Of a stretch of DNA of 64,000 nt, positions 12,344-23,209 are shown in pieces. Origin of the DNA: Stachybotrys elegans (lineage: Eukaryota > Ascomycota > Sordariomycetes > Hypocreales > Stachybotryaceae); contig JAGPNK010000012.1 in assembly GCA_020746835.1 (NCBI GenBank), positions 1,426,001 to 1,490,000 on the forward strand, written 5' to 3'. How positions within the stretch are numbered: position 1 is the stretch's first letter; the number at the start of each line of letters is the position of its first letter. Made by a program: the position numbers and the translations under genes. The notes beneath the pieces are model-generated. The model was not told the origin of the DNA. It did not search any database and worked only from the letters and a program-made list of their open reading frames with translations.

Positions 12344-15300
12344 GGTGAGATTGTGAAGGTTTGGCCGCTCTCGTTACTCTAGTTACTGCGATAATCTGCC
12401 GGCCAGTATTCTAGAGATAGTATTAGCAACCAGATTGTGTTGTTGCAATGAACAGGAAAGTCATTGAAACCAGCGGAATCGTATTAGTTATCTGCTATGC
12501 TTGTAGATTGAAAAGGGTGTCGTAAGTCTCCAGTTAATTACGGGGGAGGTAATGATGTAAATCAAATTCGCCCAGATGGAAGCCCGCAAGCCTCTCGCCT
12601 GCCGGGAAATTACGGCCTTCTTGGTTTAGTTATGGCCAGCTTGAGAAGAGAAATATCTCCAAGCTGCCTGCGTTGAGTGCGCATCTTTACGAAGTGGATT
12701 AGTGGAAAGCGTCGAAGATTCTGTTATTACCGTACAGATACTCCAAGACGCCAGAGAAATGTCATCTGACCAAAGCGGGCTCTCCACCTGACTTATCTCT
12801 GTCAAGCAGGACATCCCTACTGCAATGTATCCCTTTTCTGCATAACATAATAGACAATAAGACATAAATACGACCTGCAAGTTCTTACCAAAAGGGATTT
12901 AGGCTCTAGTGTGGTCACAAACGTGGTCAGCGTCAATGCGCGCGGTTGTCAGCCGATGGGCGGAATCGGACGATGGGTAGTTGCACTTACAACAGGGCAA
13001 GATCGACTTCACCGGCAACAGCTGGGTTCTCCTGTTCTCAACTCAAAGACTACATTCCCGTCTGCACCACCGAGCTCGGCGCCTTCGCCAAGCTCCAGCC
13101 CGAGTTCACCGAGTGCAGCGTCAAACTGAGCCAGCTGTCAAGTCCTATAATGACGGGATCCGACATTGCCAAGGTACCGGCGGTAACGCCACCTTTGGTA
13201 TGGGTCATATAAGTTATAACAATATAGGAATTCGAGTGCCGTGTCGTTTGACGTGGCTTTGGGTGCTAAGGTCCGATCATCCCATAATTCCAGAAGTTGA
13301 ACTCCAGTCACCAATGCTATCTTTAGCCGCCAACGGCGGACATGACGTATATGTCAGCCCGAGTTCACCTGAAAGCTGCTCTGCGCTGGATTTGCGTATG
13401 GTTATCTCCAGTCTGTGCTTCTTCTGTCGCCTGCATAGCTAGTAACGTAAATCTTTACAATTCCACTCGTATAACTAAAGACTCTTGGCCCATATACGTA
13501 CTATACCGACTGTGATTTTAGTTTCTCCAGCTACAATTCACTTTCAGTCGGCTTTGGCCCTTTCATCGACACCCTTGACTGTCCAGCCACTGCAGTCTTA
13601 GTCTTGTCCCTGGGAACCTGATCACGAAGTTACCTAGCCAAAACAGCACCTTGAAGAGTTCCAGATATGCTCCTGCGTACCCCGCTTCCGCTGCAGACTG
13701 AAGATATTGTATTGAAGTCTGCGCCAGCATTCCTGGATTTTGATATCAGATCAGCCTAGCAATTTTTGAATTTGGAAGAGTGAGGTGAAAGACAGACTTA
13801 CCTTTGGCCGAGAGAGCCAGAGCTATTATCCCCGTGGATCCGATCTCTTCCTGAGCCGCCGGAGAAGTTCCAGACATTGATTGCTCCAATCAGGAAATTT
13901 TCGATAGGACTGTTGTTGCCGTCTTTGTCAAATAATTAGAAGTGGTCTTTGGAAAGGCACTGGTCTGGCTGGGGGAACCCCTATTTCTTGGCCTTTTTCT
14001 TGTCTTTTTCTTGTTCCTTTTCTTTTCCTGTTCATTGTGGTCTTCTTGATCGTCTTCATTCTCATTTTCTTGCTCATTAAGCTCCCTTGCATAAGCTGCT
14101 GCGGCGAGAGCGGCATTCGTGGCTTCTTCAATCTCTCCGGGTCTGGAGTTTTGGCGTCGGATTGATCAAGTTTCTTTTCTGCGACTACACTTGGATCATC
14201 GGGTTGACCGGGCTTGTCTTCCTCGTCTGCGGTTGCCTCTTCTGTTCTGCAGCCTTCTCAGTCCGCAGCGTCTTCTCCCAAAGTATCCGAGATGGAAATA
14301 GATGGCCACATGCAAATTAGGTGGGCTAAGAAATGTCAGAACGCAGAGGGGTAGAACCTTGAATATGGTAAAGTACGGCTCCTCCGTCCTTTTTGGATGT
14401 CTGTCACTTGTGAAACTAATGCGAACTTTCTCCCGAGTAGGGGGAATCATGTCTGTGTCATTCACTTGGCATCAGCTCTTATCAACCCTGTGACAAGCTG
14501 ATGCCCCCTCTTGGGAGCAACACGATGGCGCATCACTCCTGCGAATTTTGAGCAAATCCGAAGAGCCTGGGTTGCTTTATTTACAAACACAATACCCCTC
14601 AATATAATGAGCAAGTTAGGTTGCAAAAAGCACGCTTTGTGAGGCTGACGATCCAGCTCTGCCGACTCTACATCCATCCAACATCCCCCACTGTGCGTTA
14701 GAGGACTCTCATTGCTCCGAAATCAAAAAGTGAGAACTCATAATATAGTCCTTGAGACCTAACTGGCTAACTTTGGTGCAGAGTGATGATCATTCAGCAC
14801 TTTCTTAAGGAAAAGGCACCGACATGCCCAAAAATAACACTCTAATTCCTCCCAGGAGTCAAAGCTATCTCCATTGATCTCCACACTCAACGTCGCTACT
14901 AATTTAGGACCTCCAAAATCGTCGGAATCCACCGTCAATGAAACCCCAGGAACCAGTATACCGGAGTGACGCCAAGCTGAAGCCGATGAATTCAGTGGCC
15001 TAAGTCGCCGGTCAAGTTGTCGAGCCGAGGACTGAGGGCCGAAGTAGTAGAACCAACCACAAACATAATGCAGTAGAGTGGCGAAGCCTCGGCTCCCACA
15101 AGAATCCCTAACCATGAAGGTATTGGCTAGACGCATATTACAAGAAATTTATTGTTCAATGAAAATTGCAGGTCTAAATTAGAGCTGGTAGAGTTGCCTA
15201 GGTTTTTCTGCCTTGCCTTGGTCTTTGCTGGTGCAGAGTTGTCTAGGGCAATTGCTTCCAATCTGTCCTCCAGGATGATCACCAGACACATTAGCAAGGC

Positions 15301-16330
15301 GGAATACCAAATTATCAATGCTATTGCTTAAGTAGAAGCCTCTTGAACAGTCAAATGTCAAAGTTGGGTAAAAAAGCCAAGCACAATAATCATTTTAAAA
15401 AGCCGTTAAATGAGGTTCAGACCGTACACATCCCAGCTTCGCAGCTGCTGCTGTGCATCTTGGCCGTTGGCTATTTGAAGTCGCCATCAATTGAGCTGTC
15501 TGGGCTATTTTCCTAGTGGCGAGACCTGTTTTCTTAAGGTTCTCCGTGGTCGAGAAAGGATGCTGGAGAAAGGCCTGCAGTCATACCCTGTCTTGTAGGT
15601 GGGTGATGGGGTCGGAGGATCCAGTCCCTTACAGGTCCAGTCACGGGCCCGAGACGGAAGGCTAGGCATTTTGTAGTAGCCTTGATGATTGCAAAGAGTA
15701 TCCGGTTCCTTGCTTGCGATGGTGACAGACTGAGTGAGGCCTGTATAAGTTTCAGCCGTGAGCCTGCGTCGTGAGCTACAAACTGTAGATGACTGTCTTT
15801 TGCATTACAGGCGGAAACGCCAGTCACTTACTGACTTTTCAGGCCGCGAAACATTCCACAGCGAGGCCGAACAAAGGCCTTAGCTTGAGGGGCCTAGTTG
15901 GAGGAAGATGTGCTGTTAGAGTCATAGACTTGTATTGGTCAATCATATGTGCAGTCTGCTTGCATGTACCAGTTTCCCTATCTAACCTGTGATGACCAAA
16001 AATGCGAATGCATCCGCTATTAGCCAAGTGCTTTATTTGGGCTGATATCCTTTCTCACTTCAAGCTATCTGCGTTTAATGCCTTAGGCCGCCAGGCCATA
16101 ATATCCTTGCCCAACCGGCGACAGAGCTGACAGATGCAGCAAGTTATTGTTTTCTACAAATACCTCCTCACAACTAGCCAATCAGAACCGTTGACTAAAT
16201 GCTGACCTGAAATTTTGCGGCATTAATATCACCAGCCTTTAAAATTCTAGATGTCAACGTACTCCTTTCTGTGATATACCGACCTTGAGTCCCACTTCCA
16301 GCTTCGATCTTCCAGCACTGGTATACTACT
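12344..16330. other. Gene-poor stretch with coding-like fragments
   Basis: No complete gene is visible. Minus strand at about 14155-13990 holds an open frame reading EIEEATNAALAAAAYARELN followed by an acidic then Lys/Arg-rich tail; it looks like the end of a lost gene. Minus strand 15136-14759 has a 125-aa ATG ORF with a WEELECYFWAC segment that I do not recognise. Plus strand 12946-13212 has a Cys-containing frame (CSQLKDYIPVCTTELGAFAK), also unassigned. The rest is short ORFs in conflicting frames. Confidence 0.35.
14759..15136 (-). CDS. Unassigned ORF, 125 aa, possibly a fragment
   Basis: The ATG ORF starts MRLANTFMVRDSCGSRGF and ends APKLAS. It has no signal peptide, TM segment or recognised motif. 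Upstream minus-strand frames (15318-15179) also look weakly coding but are in other frames, so this may be the last exon or the remains of a larger gene. Confidence 0.25.
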   Translation of the reverse strand: MRLANTFMVRDSCGSRGFATLLHYVCGWFYYFGPQSSARQLDRRLRPLNSSASAWRHSGILVPGVSLTVDSDDFGGPKLVATLSVEINGDSFDSWEELECYFWACRCLFLKKVLNDHHSAPKLAS

Positions 16331-18533
16331 ATGTCAACCAAGAGCAACGACAATGTTTCCGCCTGCCAAGATTGCCTACAGGTAGAAGAATATGTTTGGA
16401 AATGGATGGAGCTAAGCCGTGAAGAGCGGGAGACTTACCCGCAGCTGCGATGGGGATCTCCAATTAACCACAAGTGTTTGGCTTGTGAGGCTGTCCTCGC
16501 TGCAGTAAGAAGTCAAATTCATTGGCGGCATTTTACCTACTTGGATGAAGTTGGCCTTGGTCTTCGGATTCAGTCTATGGGGGATAAACTACACAACTTT
16601 GTGTTCTGCGCTGTACGTTGGTCGTCAAGTAACCAGCATCAAGGTTGCCATTGCTTACGAGAATATCGCATAGACGGGGACCCGCATGCCGGGGCAAACA
16701 AAACAATACGATGCAGGTGAGGTGCTTGCGACCCCAACACTCGATGCAGCGACAGACTCAGCCTTCCAATACGCTGTACCTGTCGACCCATCAAATATTG
16801 ATCTAGTCCGGGTCAAAGAGTGGATCACATATTGCGACTCGCAGCACGAAGGGACCTGCTATCACGATCCGTATTTAGAGGAGGCACTACCACACCCAAC
16901 AGCGCTCATACTTGTCGATGTCGACAAGAATTGCTTGGCGATGGATTTGAAACAGCCGCATTATCTTGCTCTTTCCTATGTCTGGGGAAACACGGCGGAA
17001 TCCTTCCAGACTACAAAGTCCAATTTCTACAGCCTCTGCCAACCAGGCGGGCTGGCAAGCCACATGTTGGACCTACCTCTGACAGTGCGAGATACATTTC
17101 ATCTTGCACGAGCATTGAATGTCCCATACGTATGGGTAGACAGATTATGCATCATCCAGGATGATGCCCTTTCAAAGCATGAGAATATCAAGAGAATGGC
17201 ATCTGTGTATGCTCGAGCATACTTCACGGTCATTGCAACAGATGGGGATGCCAACTGGGGACTGCGCGGGATCGGGGCCGAATCTGGTCCTCGTAAGTTG
17301 GGTGAAGGGGCAATGCGATACAGTGGATTCCATCTTGGTGCGCAATTCAACAAGATAGGATGTGTCTTTCCCGTCGGTGAGGAGCCGAAAGGTTGGCATG
17401 AACGTGGCTGGACGTTCCAGGAGCGAGCGGTCTCGACCCGAACGCTGGTTTTCAACTTGGGCTTCGTATTCTGGCAATGTCGAGAAGGCTTCTTTCAAGA
17501 GTACTTTGGCAAGTTCATGGCGAGTCGTCCGTCTGGTCCTGGGAAGTTGTTCACACGGGCATTGGCCAACAGAGGGACTGAGCGATATGATGTCACGCCC
17601 AAACCTTGGGCGGACTGCGCAAACTTTCTTCACTTGACAAGGGAATATTTCCAAAAGAAATTCTCCTTTCAGGCTGACTACCTGAACGGTTTCATGGCGA
17701 TAATCCAAGTTTACACGCTCTCATTTCCTGGAGGATTCTTCTTTGGTCTTCCGGAATTCCTTTTCAGTGTTGCACTTCAGTGGCATCCCAAAAAATGGAC
17801 CGGCAACGCAAGCGAGGACTGGCCTTCTTGGTCGTGGCTTAGCATCCAAGGGCTAGCTAGCCTTGAACTGCTTGAATACGGACCTCATATACCCAGAGAG
17901 GATCGCTATATGCGCAAAACCATGGCCAAATGGCGAAAACGCTGCACCCGGGACGGCACAATGCATGACATCAATGATGGGCATGATGTGTATGAAGCTT
18001 GGATTGACGACGCAATCAGAGCTCCGCCTCCTGGCTGGCTACGCCAACTGAAAGAGGGCGCGATATGTTACGAGCCACAAGATTACGATCACCGTCAGAG
18101 AAACGAGTATCCTGTCCTAACAGACGAAGGCGTCGTGCTAAGGAGCCACAGGCTGTATCATCCGCTGCCTCTCCTGGATTCCTCGCAGTCATCGGCAGAC
18201 AACCAACTCGAATGGGAGCCTCTACTATTCGGTGCCGCCTGGTCTCCAGTGTCATATTCCTTTGATGACAAAGGGCAGATTTTAAACGGTAAAGGGGAAT
18301 GTATCGGGTCTTTTGTGAGCGAGCGCGAAGGGAAACAAGTGCAAGACGTCATTATTATCGCTTTGACTCGCTCAGTAAAACTTGTTGTTACTGGGGATGA
18401 TTCTGATGATGAGATTAATTGCATGTGCTTGAGCATGGAGAATGGCATTGCACAAAGATGGGGTCTTGGTAGAATATATGGTAACGCATGGGACCAGATG
18501 GAGATAGGAGAAATTGAAGTGATAATTAAATAA
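16331..18533 (+). CDS. HET-domain protein (heterokaryon incompatibility family)
   Basis: Model: 16331-16612 and 16674-18533, 713 aa. The 61-nt intron (GTACGT donor, CATAG acceptor) is phase 0 and joins two ORFs in different frames. The HET core is clear: HYLALSYVWG, then LPLTVRDTFHLARALNVPYV and VWVDRLCIIQDD, then ASVYARAYFTVIA, then GWTFQERAVS. A C-terminal part has PSWSW, common in HET proteins. The N-terminal 95 residues carry CQDC and CLACE Cys pairs. The HET domain is related to TIR folds and triggers cell death when fungal individuals of unlike type fuse; that role is family knowledge. If the intron is wrong, a frameshift near 16.69 kb would be needed and the first ATG of the second ORF (16686) would give 615 aa. 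Confidence 0.8.
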
Positions 18534-18739
18534 GATCATACAATTATTATTCAAGCCCCATTTGAGGCGCCAGTTAAACATCTCATCAAAGAATTGGGCT
18601 GGATAATGTCTAACCCTCTAGTGCTTTATCTCTTGCCGGAAGAAACTAAGAGATTAAGCAACGGTCAGTATTATTCTGTTGCTTTCTTGTTCTAAGTATA
18701 AGCTCAGGGAATCTCATCGACGTGGACCATAATGCATCC
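18534..18739. other. HET gene 3' flank
   Basis: About 200 bases of ordinary intergenic sequence between the HET stop codon and the ankyrin relic. No gene seen. Confidence 0.6.
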
Positions 18740-19560
18740 ATTAGAGCTTGGAAACACTTAAATAACCATCAGCACGAGGTATGGAGTGGTCTGACGTATA
18801 TGCCTTCTTCAGATGCTGGCAATGTAGTGTCAGCCCATGTTTTAAGCGCTCCAAGGCAGAGAAATTGGGTAAAGATGGTAGCGTCAACCACGGTGCTGTC
18901 GTGAGTGCATTGGGGTCAGCCCCAGCACGCAAAGCATCAGTGTCATATCTGCATTCCCCTCTAACAGGAAATGTATAATGGAGACAACCCAAAATCATCA
19001 CGTTTACTTACAATCCTCCGGTTAAGTTGGAGTTTCCGTGCCATGGCTACGGCCCCTGAACATACAGAAAACCAAAAAAGGCTGCGACTGTGCCAATCGA
19101 GATGATCATGGGCATGGGGAATGAACACGTTAGTCATGCACTTGGACGAGCTCTATCGAACCATCCCATAGCGGCAAGTCAATGGAGTGGAGTTTCACCC
19201 AGATTTGAATTCCAAGCCGAAGAGGTTGCTTCCATTTCAAGAATCGGAGGAGGGCCAGCAGCTCCTCGCCGCCAGTCTGCGATATGTGAATCACCGCCAA
19301 TTGGAGGATATTCTCGCCTAGAGCATTATCTCGATCATCAATGATAACTTGTGCGGCCCACCCTTGGTTCTGTTTACCAGCTCGTTAATAATGAGTTTGC
19401 CAATCTGAAAGGGGACAACAAGGCTGCCACATGAAACGGTGACCAGCCTCTAGAGAGGATATCAACACCAAGTTCCAGGAGACCCGTAACATGTTTGTGG
19501 CCTTCCATTATGGCGCAGTGAGGCCTCATGCCATGACTGTCCTCCACTATCCTCTAGACG
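18740..19560 (-). pseudogene. Ankyrin-repeat pseudogene
   Basis: Pieces of ankyrin repeats occur in order on the minus strand but in shifting frames with stops. About 19533-19350 reads GMRPHCAIMEGHKHVTGLLE and LGVDILSRGWSPFHVAALL. The next piece reads ALGENILQLAVIHISQTGGE. About 19215-19150 reads NLGETPLH, a stop, then LAAMGWFDRARPSA. About 18950-18870 reads LRAGADPNALTTAPW. These match the repeat consensus GxTPLHxAxxxGHxxVxxLLxxGAD. No long frame survives, so it is a dead gene. A copy of the dispersed ~100-bp repeat lies upstream on the same strand (20176-20275). Confidence 0.7.
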
Positions 19561-19830
19561 TGATCTACCTCATCAAGGACTCCTAGCAAACAAGCTCGGA
19601 GTCGTTGTTGTGCTTTGATATCCCCTGATAAAGGTGCCGGAATCCGTGAGATGCCACGCGCATTCGTACTGAGTCTGGTGTTTTCGCGAAGATACCTTGG
19701 AGTGATAGAGGTTCCGTGGCTTCAGGTCGACTTGCTTGAAACACGCTCTCACAAAGCAGGGCCTTCCATGAGGTGTGCCAAATGTTTATATCGACAGTGC
19801 TCAGAGCATTGGTACCACTCAAAGGTCCAG

Positions 19831-19922
19831 AGCCGGGTTGATAGAAGAGGCCTAGCCGGGTTGATAGAAGAGGCCTAGCCGGGTTGATAGAAGAGGCCTA
19901 GCCGGGTTGATAGAAGAGGCCT
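19831..19922 (+). repeat. Perfect 23-nt tandem repeat, 4 copies
   Basis: Four identical head-to-tail copies of a 23-nt unit starting AGCCGGGTTGATAGAAG and ending AGGCCT begin at 19831, 19854, 19877 and 19900. The unit is not a multiple of three and no gene covers it. Lack of any divergence suggests recent slippage expansion. Confidence 0.95.
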
Positions 19923-20175
19923 CGCCGCGTAGTTAATAGGCCTCATGGATGAGAAACTCATTTGCTCAAGCTACCGCTTCCTATACTTTGTCACTGAGAA
20001 CTGCGCTATAGGCTCCAACAGCCCAAGAGCCTACTGGCCCAGAGCAAAGCCAACGACAACAGGGGAACAATAAAAATCGAAACATCCCAAATACAGCCAT
20101 TATCGCGGTATAAGCGGCTGGAGAACCTTGACATCAGCCGCAGCCATTTCCTTAATTGAGTGTATTTCCAGCCAA

Positions 20176-20275
20176 CTATCATCTATTGATCTAATATCAT
20201 CTTTATCGTCAGATGGGCCTCTTCAAAGTCGCCGGTCTGTATCCCACTGGGGCATACGAAGAGGGAATACTACAT
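20176..20275 (-). repeat. Dispersed ~100 bp repeat, copy B
   Basis: On the minus strand it reads TATGCCCCAGTGGGATACAG, then ACCGGCGACTTTGAAGAGG, then CTGACGATAAAGATGATATT and AGATCAATAGATGATAG. It aligns over its whole length with copy C at 59588-59690 and over most of it with copy A. Differences are scattered substitutions. Confidence 0.65.
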
Positions 20276-20435
20276 ACAGCCGTTGTCAGGGGGATAGATT
20301 GAAGAGTGGCTGCTCGACTGCCTCAGTGTCTCTCGGGATTTCTAGATTTACAGAAGCAGGTCTTGAGGTTTTTCGCAATGGATATTCTAATAGGAAACCA
20401 TGAAGTCGAAAACGGTATACACTGGCTTCTGTTTG

Positions 20436-20640
20436 ACAAAAGTATAATATAGTAGGTGCGTGCAGTGTGGAAAAAAGAAAAATAGTATATGCGAACAATA
20501 GTGGCCTTGCTACCCACAGGGCCAAAGAAGAGAGTCAAACAATGAAGGGATCGTCAGGCTGTAGCTGACATCACCCGTTGGCCGGAGCCAGAAAATAATG
20601 AGGGGTCTGCAGCAGCGGCAGCGGCAGCAAAAGCGTACGA
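20436..20640 (+). repeat. Near-unmutated fragment of RIP repeat family R1
   Basis: This roughly 200-bp segment, starting near AATATAGTAGGTGCGTGCAG and running to a CAGCAGCGGCAGCGGCAGC tract, aligns base for base with the left end of the 1.26-kb AT-rich R1 elements inside the AT blocks (for example from 21945). Nearly all differences are C/T or G/A transitions, and this copy holds the C or G. It diverges from R1 after about 20640, so it is a truncated copy. Family knowledge from Neurospora is that RIP needs duplicated DNA longer than a few hundred bases, which could explain why this short piece escaped. Confidence 0.7.
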
Positions 20641-21340
20641 AGTCTTTGACAAAAGTATAAGAGCCAGCCTGGGACTCATCCTCATCAGATGGAGTCTAGA
20701 TAGTCCGTACTGTTTGTGTATCAACTCACGCGAATCGATCACCATGTAACCTTCTGACACGGATAGATGGCAGTCATCCCGCCGCGAGGCACACTATGGT
20801 ATAGCATCGACTTCATCATCGGCCTTGAATACGTGATCCTGTAGGACTGCCCGAAGAAAGAGAGGAACTCGTAAGCCGTGATTAGGTTCAGGGCATGCTA
20901 CCTCGAGAAGTTATGGGTGGTATAGGGCGATAATCTTCGATATCAACAAAGGCTGCTGGACTGTTTGCCAAAAGGCCAGACAGCATATTCAGGCCCTCCG
21001 TCTTGGCATTTTCCATGCAAAGGTGGTCTGGTCGTTTGAGCCATTTAAGAGTTCTTCCTGTTGTTTAACAAAGGCTTTACCTTTGCCATACAGTAGCGGC
21101 ATGTCAACGCTAAGATACCCATAAGGCTAAAACCTTTCACTTAAGTAGTCTATCGCCTTAATGTCCACTCCATTCGGGCAGCGACACTCATGGATAACGG
21201 TGATACCCCTCCTTCTAAAACCAGTTCATTAATCTCGGTTATGGTAGTAAGGCCCTGCGCACTGGACGGCAGTTTTGTTTTCTATACACTTTCAATCGGC
21301 TGTATAGAATACTAATTCTTAGGAGCCATGAGTTTCTATA
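20641..21340. other. Flank of RIP block 1, no gene
   Basis: Ordinary composition falling towards AT-rich near 21.3 kb. Short ORFs only, in conflicting frames, with no motif. I see nothing else here. Confidence 0.5.
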
Positions 21341-21944
21341 ATTTCCAGGAACTGGGTTAATAAAGAGTATAGAGATTGCTATATTAGTTACTAGGGAACT
21401 AGATACTATACCTACTATTTATTTACTCTTTACTACTTTTACCTTATATTATATACTCTTTCTATTACTATAGAATTCACTATTATAAAACCTATAATAC
21501 TAGAAATAAACATTATATAAATAAATATAATAAAAAACTACTTAACTATACTATTAGTATAAAGTTTAATAGTTTAAATAGTTTAGTATTACTTTTATTA
21601 TTAATATAGTTACTAATCTATATAAATTTATAGCTTTTATTTTAAGTTTATTTTACTAAGTATTTAATATTTATATAGTTTAATTTAATAAAAGAAACTA
21701 TAAGTAAAAATAATATATATTATACTTAACTAGTTTATATTAAAAGAATCTCTTTAAGTATAAAGTAAAACTACTTAAAAAGAAAGAAATATTAATAAAT
21801 TTTTCTTTTTAATTATATTAAAATTAAATAGATTATATAAATACTTAATTATTTATTATATAATATACTTAATTATTTATATTTTAAAAACTATATTAAG
21901 GCTTTAACTATATAAAATATATCTCTTTTATAGTTATAATATAG

Positions 21945-23205
21945 TAGGTATATTTAGTATAGAAAAAAAAATAATAGTATATATAAATAATAGTAGCCTT
22001 ACTACTTATAGAACTAAAAAATAGTATTAAATAATAAAGGGATTATTAAACTATAATATATAATTAATATTTTCTATTAGCTAGAGCTAGAGAATAATAA
22101 AAGGGCTATAGTAGTAGTAGTAATAGTAAAAGTATATATAGTTAAGAGAACTTATAGTTAGTAGACTGGCCTTATATATATATACTATTTATTAGTGTGT
22201 GTTTTAATAAGGCTAGCCTTAAAGGTACTATTATCTAGAATTAATTATTAGCTATATATAATAAGGGTAGTTAAATAAAATGCTATAAGTAATATACTAA
22301 GGTTAGAATACTATTATAATTCTAGTAGAAGTTATTAAACTATATAAATAATAAAGAAGTATATAATGGCTATAGCTATAGATAGTATTATAGCTATATT
22401 AGGCTAGGAATATATAATTTAGTATATAAAGCCTAGCCCTAGAATAGAGTTTAAAAAATATATATAAAAAGGCCTTTACTCTCTTTATTATCTCTCTCTT
22501 TTTCTTTTTTCTATATATATACTACTAGATTTAATATTTATTAATACTATATATTATAACTCTATATCTATAATAAACTAACTAAATAACTAGAATACTA
22601 GGGGCGTTTTAAATCCCCCTATTAAACAGCTTACTAAGGCTATATATAGCTAGGTATAAGTAAGTCTATTTATTCTAAGAGACTAATAAATAGTATTACT
22701 AATAGTAATAGAACCTAGTATTTAAGCCTTTTAAATACCTACTAAATTATCCTAATTTAAATTATTAAAGAATAAAGAATAGAAAAAAAGAATTCTTTTC
22801 TAAGAAAACTAAATAGTTATACTCTAGCTAATAAAGGCTAGAGCTAGGAATTAACTCTTAGAAATAGGCCTTAATAGGCTAGTATACTACTTTAATAAAA
22901 AAAGGTAGAGGGCTTTCTTTAAGTATTTTTAAAAGGCCTAAATAATATTTAATATATCCTATAAATAGAAAACCCTTATTAATTATATTACTATTAGTCT
23001 ATTTATAATTATATTTATAACTATAGTTTCTATAGTATATAGTTAAAGCCTTAATATAGTCTTTAAGATATAGATAATTAAGTGTATTATATAATAGGCA
23101 ATTAGGCATTTATATAATCTATTTAACCTTAGTATAACTAAAGGGAGAACCTTACTAATATTCCTTTTTCCTTAAGTAGTTTTACTTTATATTTAGGGAG
23201 CTTTT
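21945..23205 (+). repeat. R1 element, copy 1
   Basis: About 1.26 kb, from TAGTAGGTATATTTAGTATA to a right end near TTAAGTAGTTTTACTTTATA. In the middle a string TATATATAAAAAGGCC is followed by a pyrimidine-rich run (TTTACTCTCTTTATTATC), which resembles a promoter and transcript start of a long terminal repeat. No coding sequence is readable. It could be a solo LTR or a non-autonomous element. Length and both ends recur in the other copies. Confidence 0.65.
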
Positions 23206-23209
23206 ATAG

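Noticed and set aside
13928..14131. Lys-rich minus-strand ORF as a nuclear protein
   Set aside because: Low-complexity frame; the alternative frame (acidic, Ala-rich) looks more coding-like and neither has a recognisable domain.
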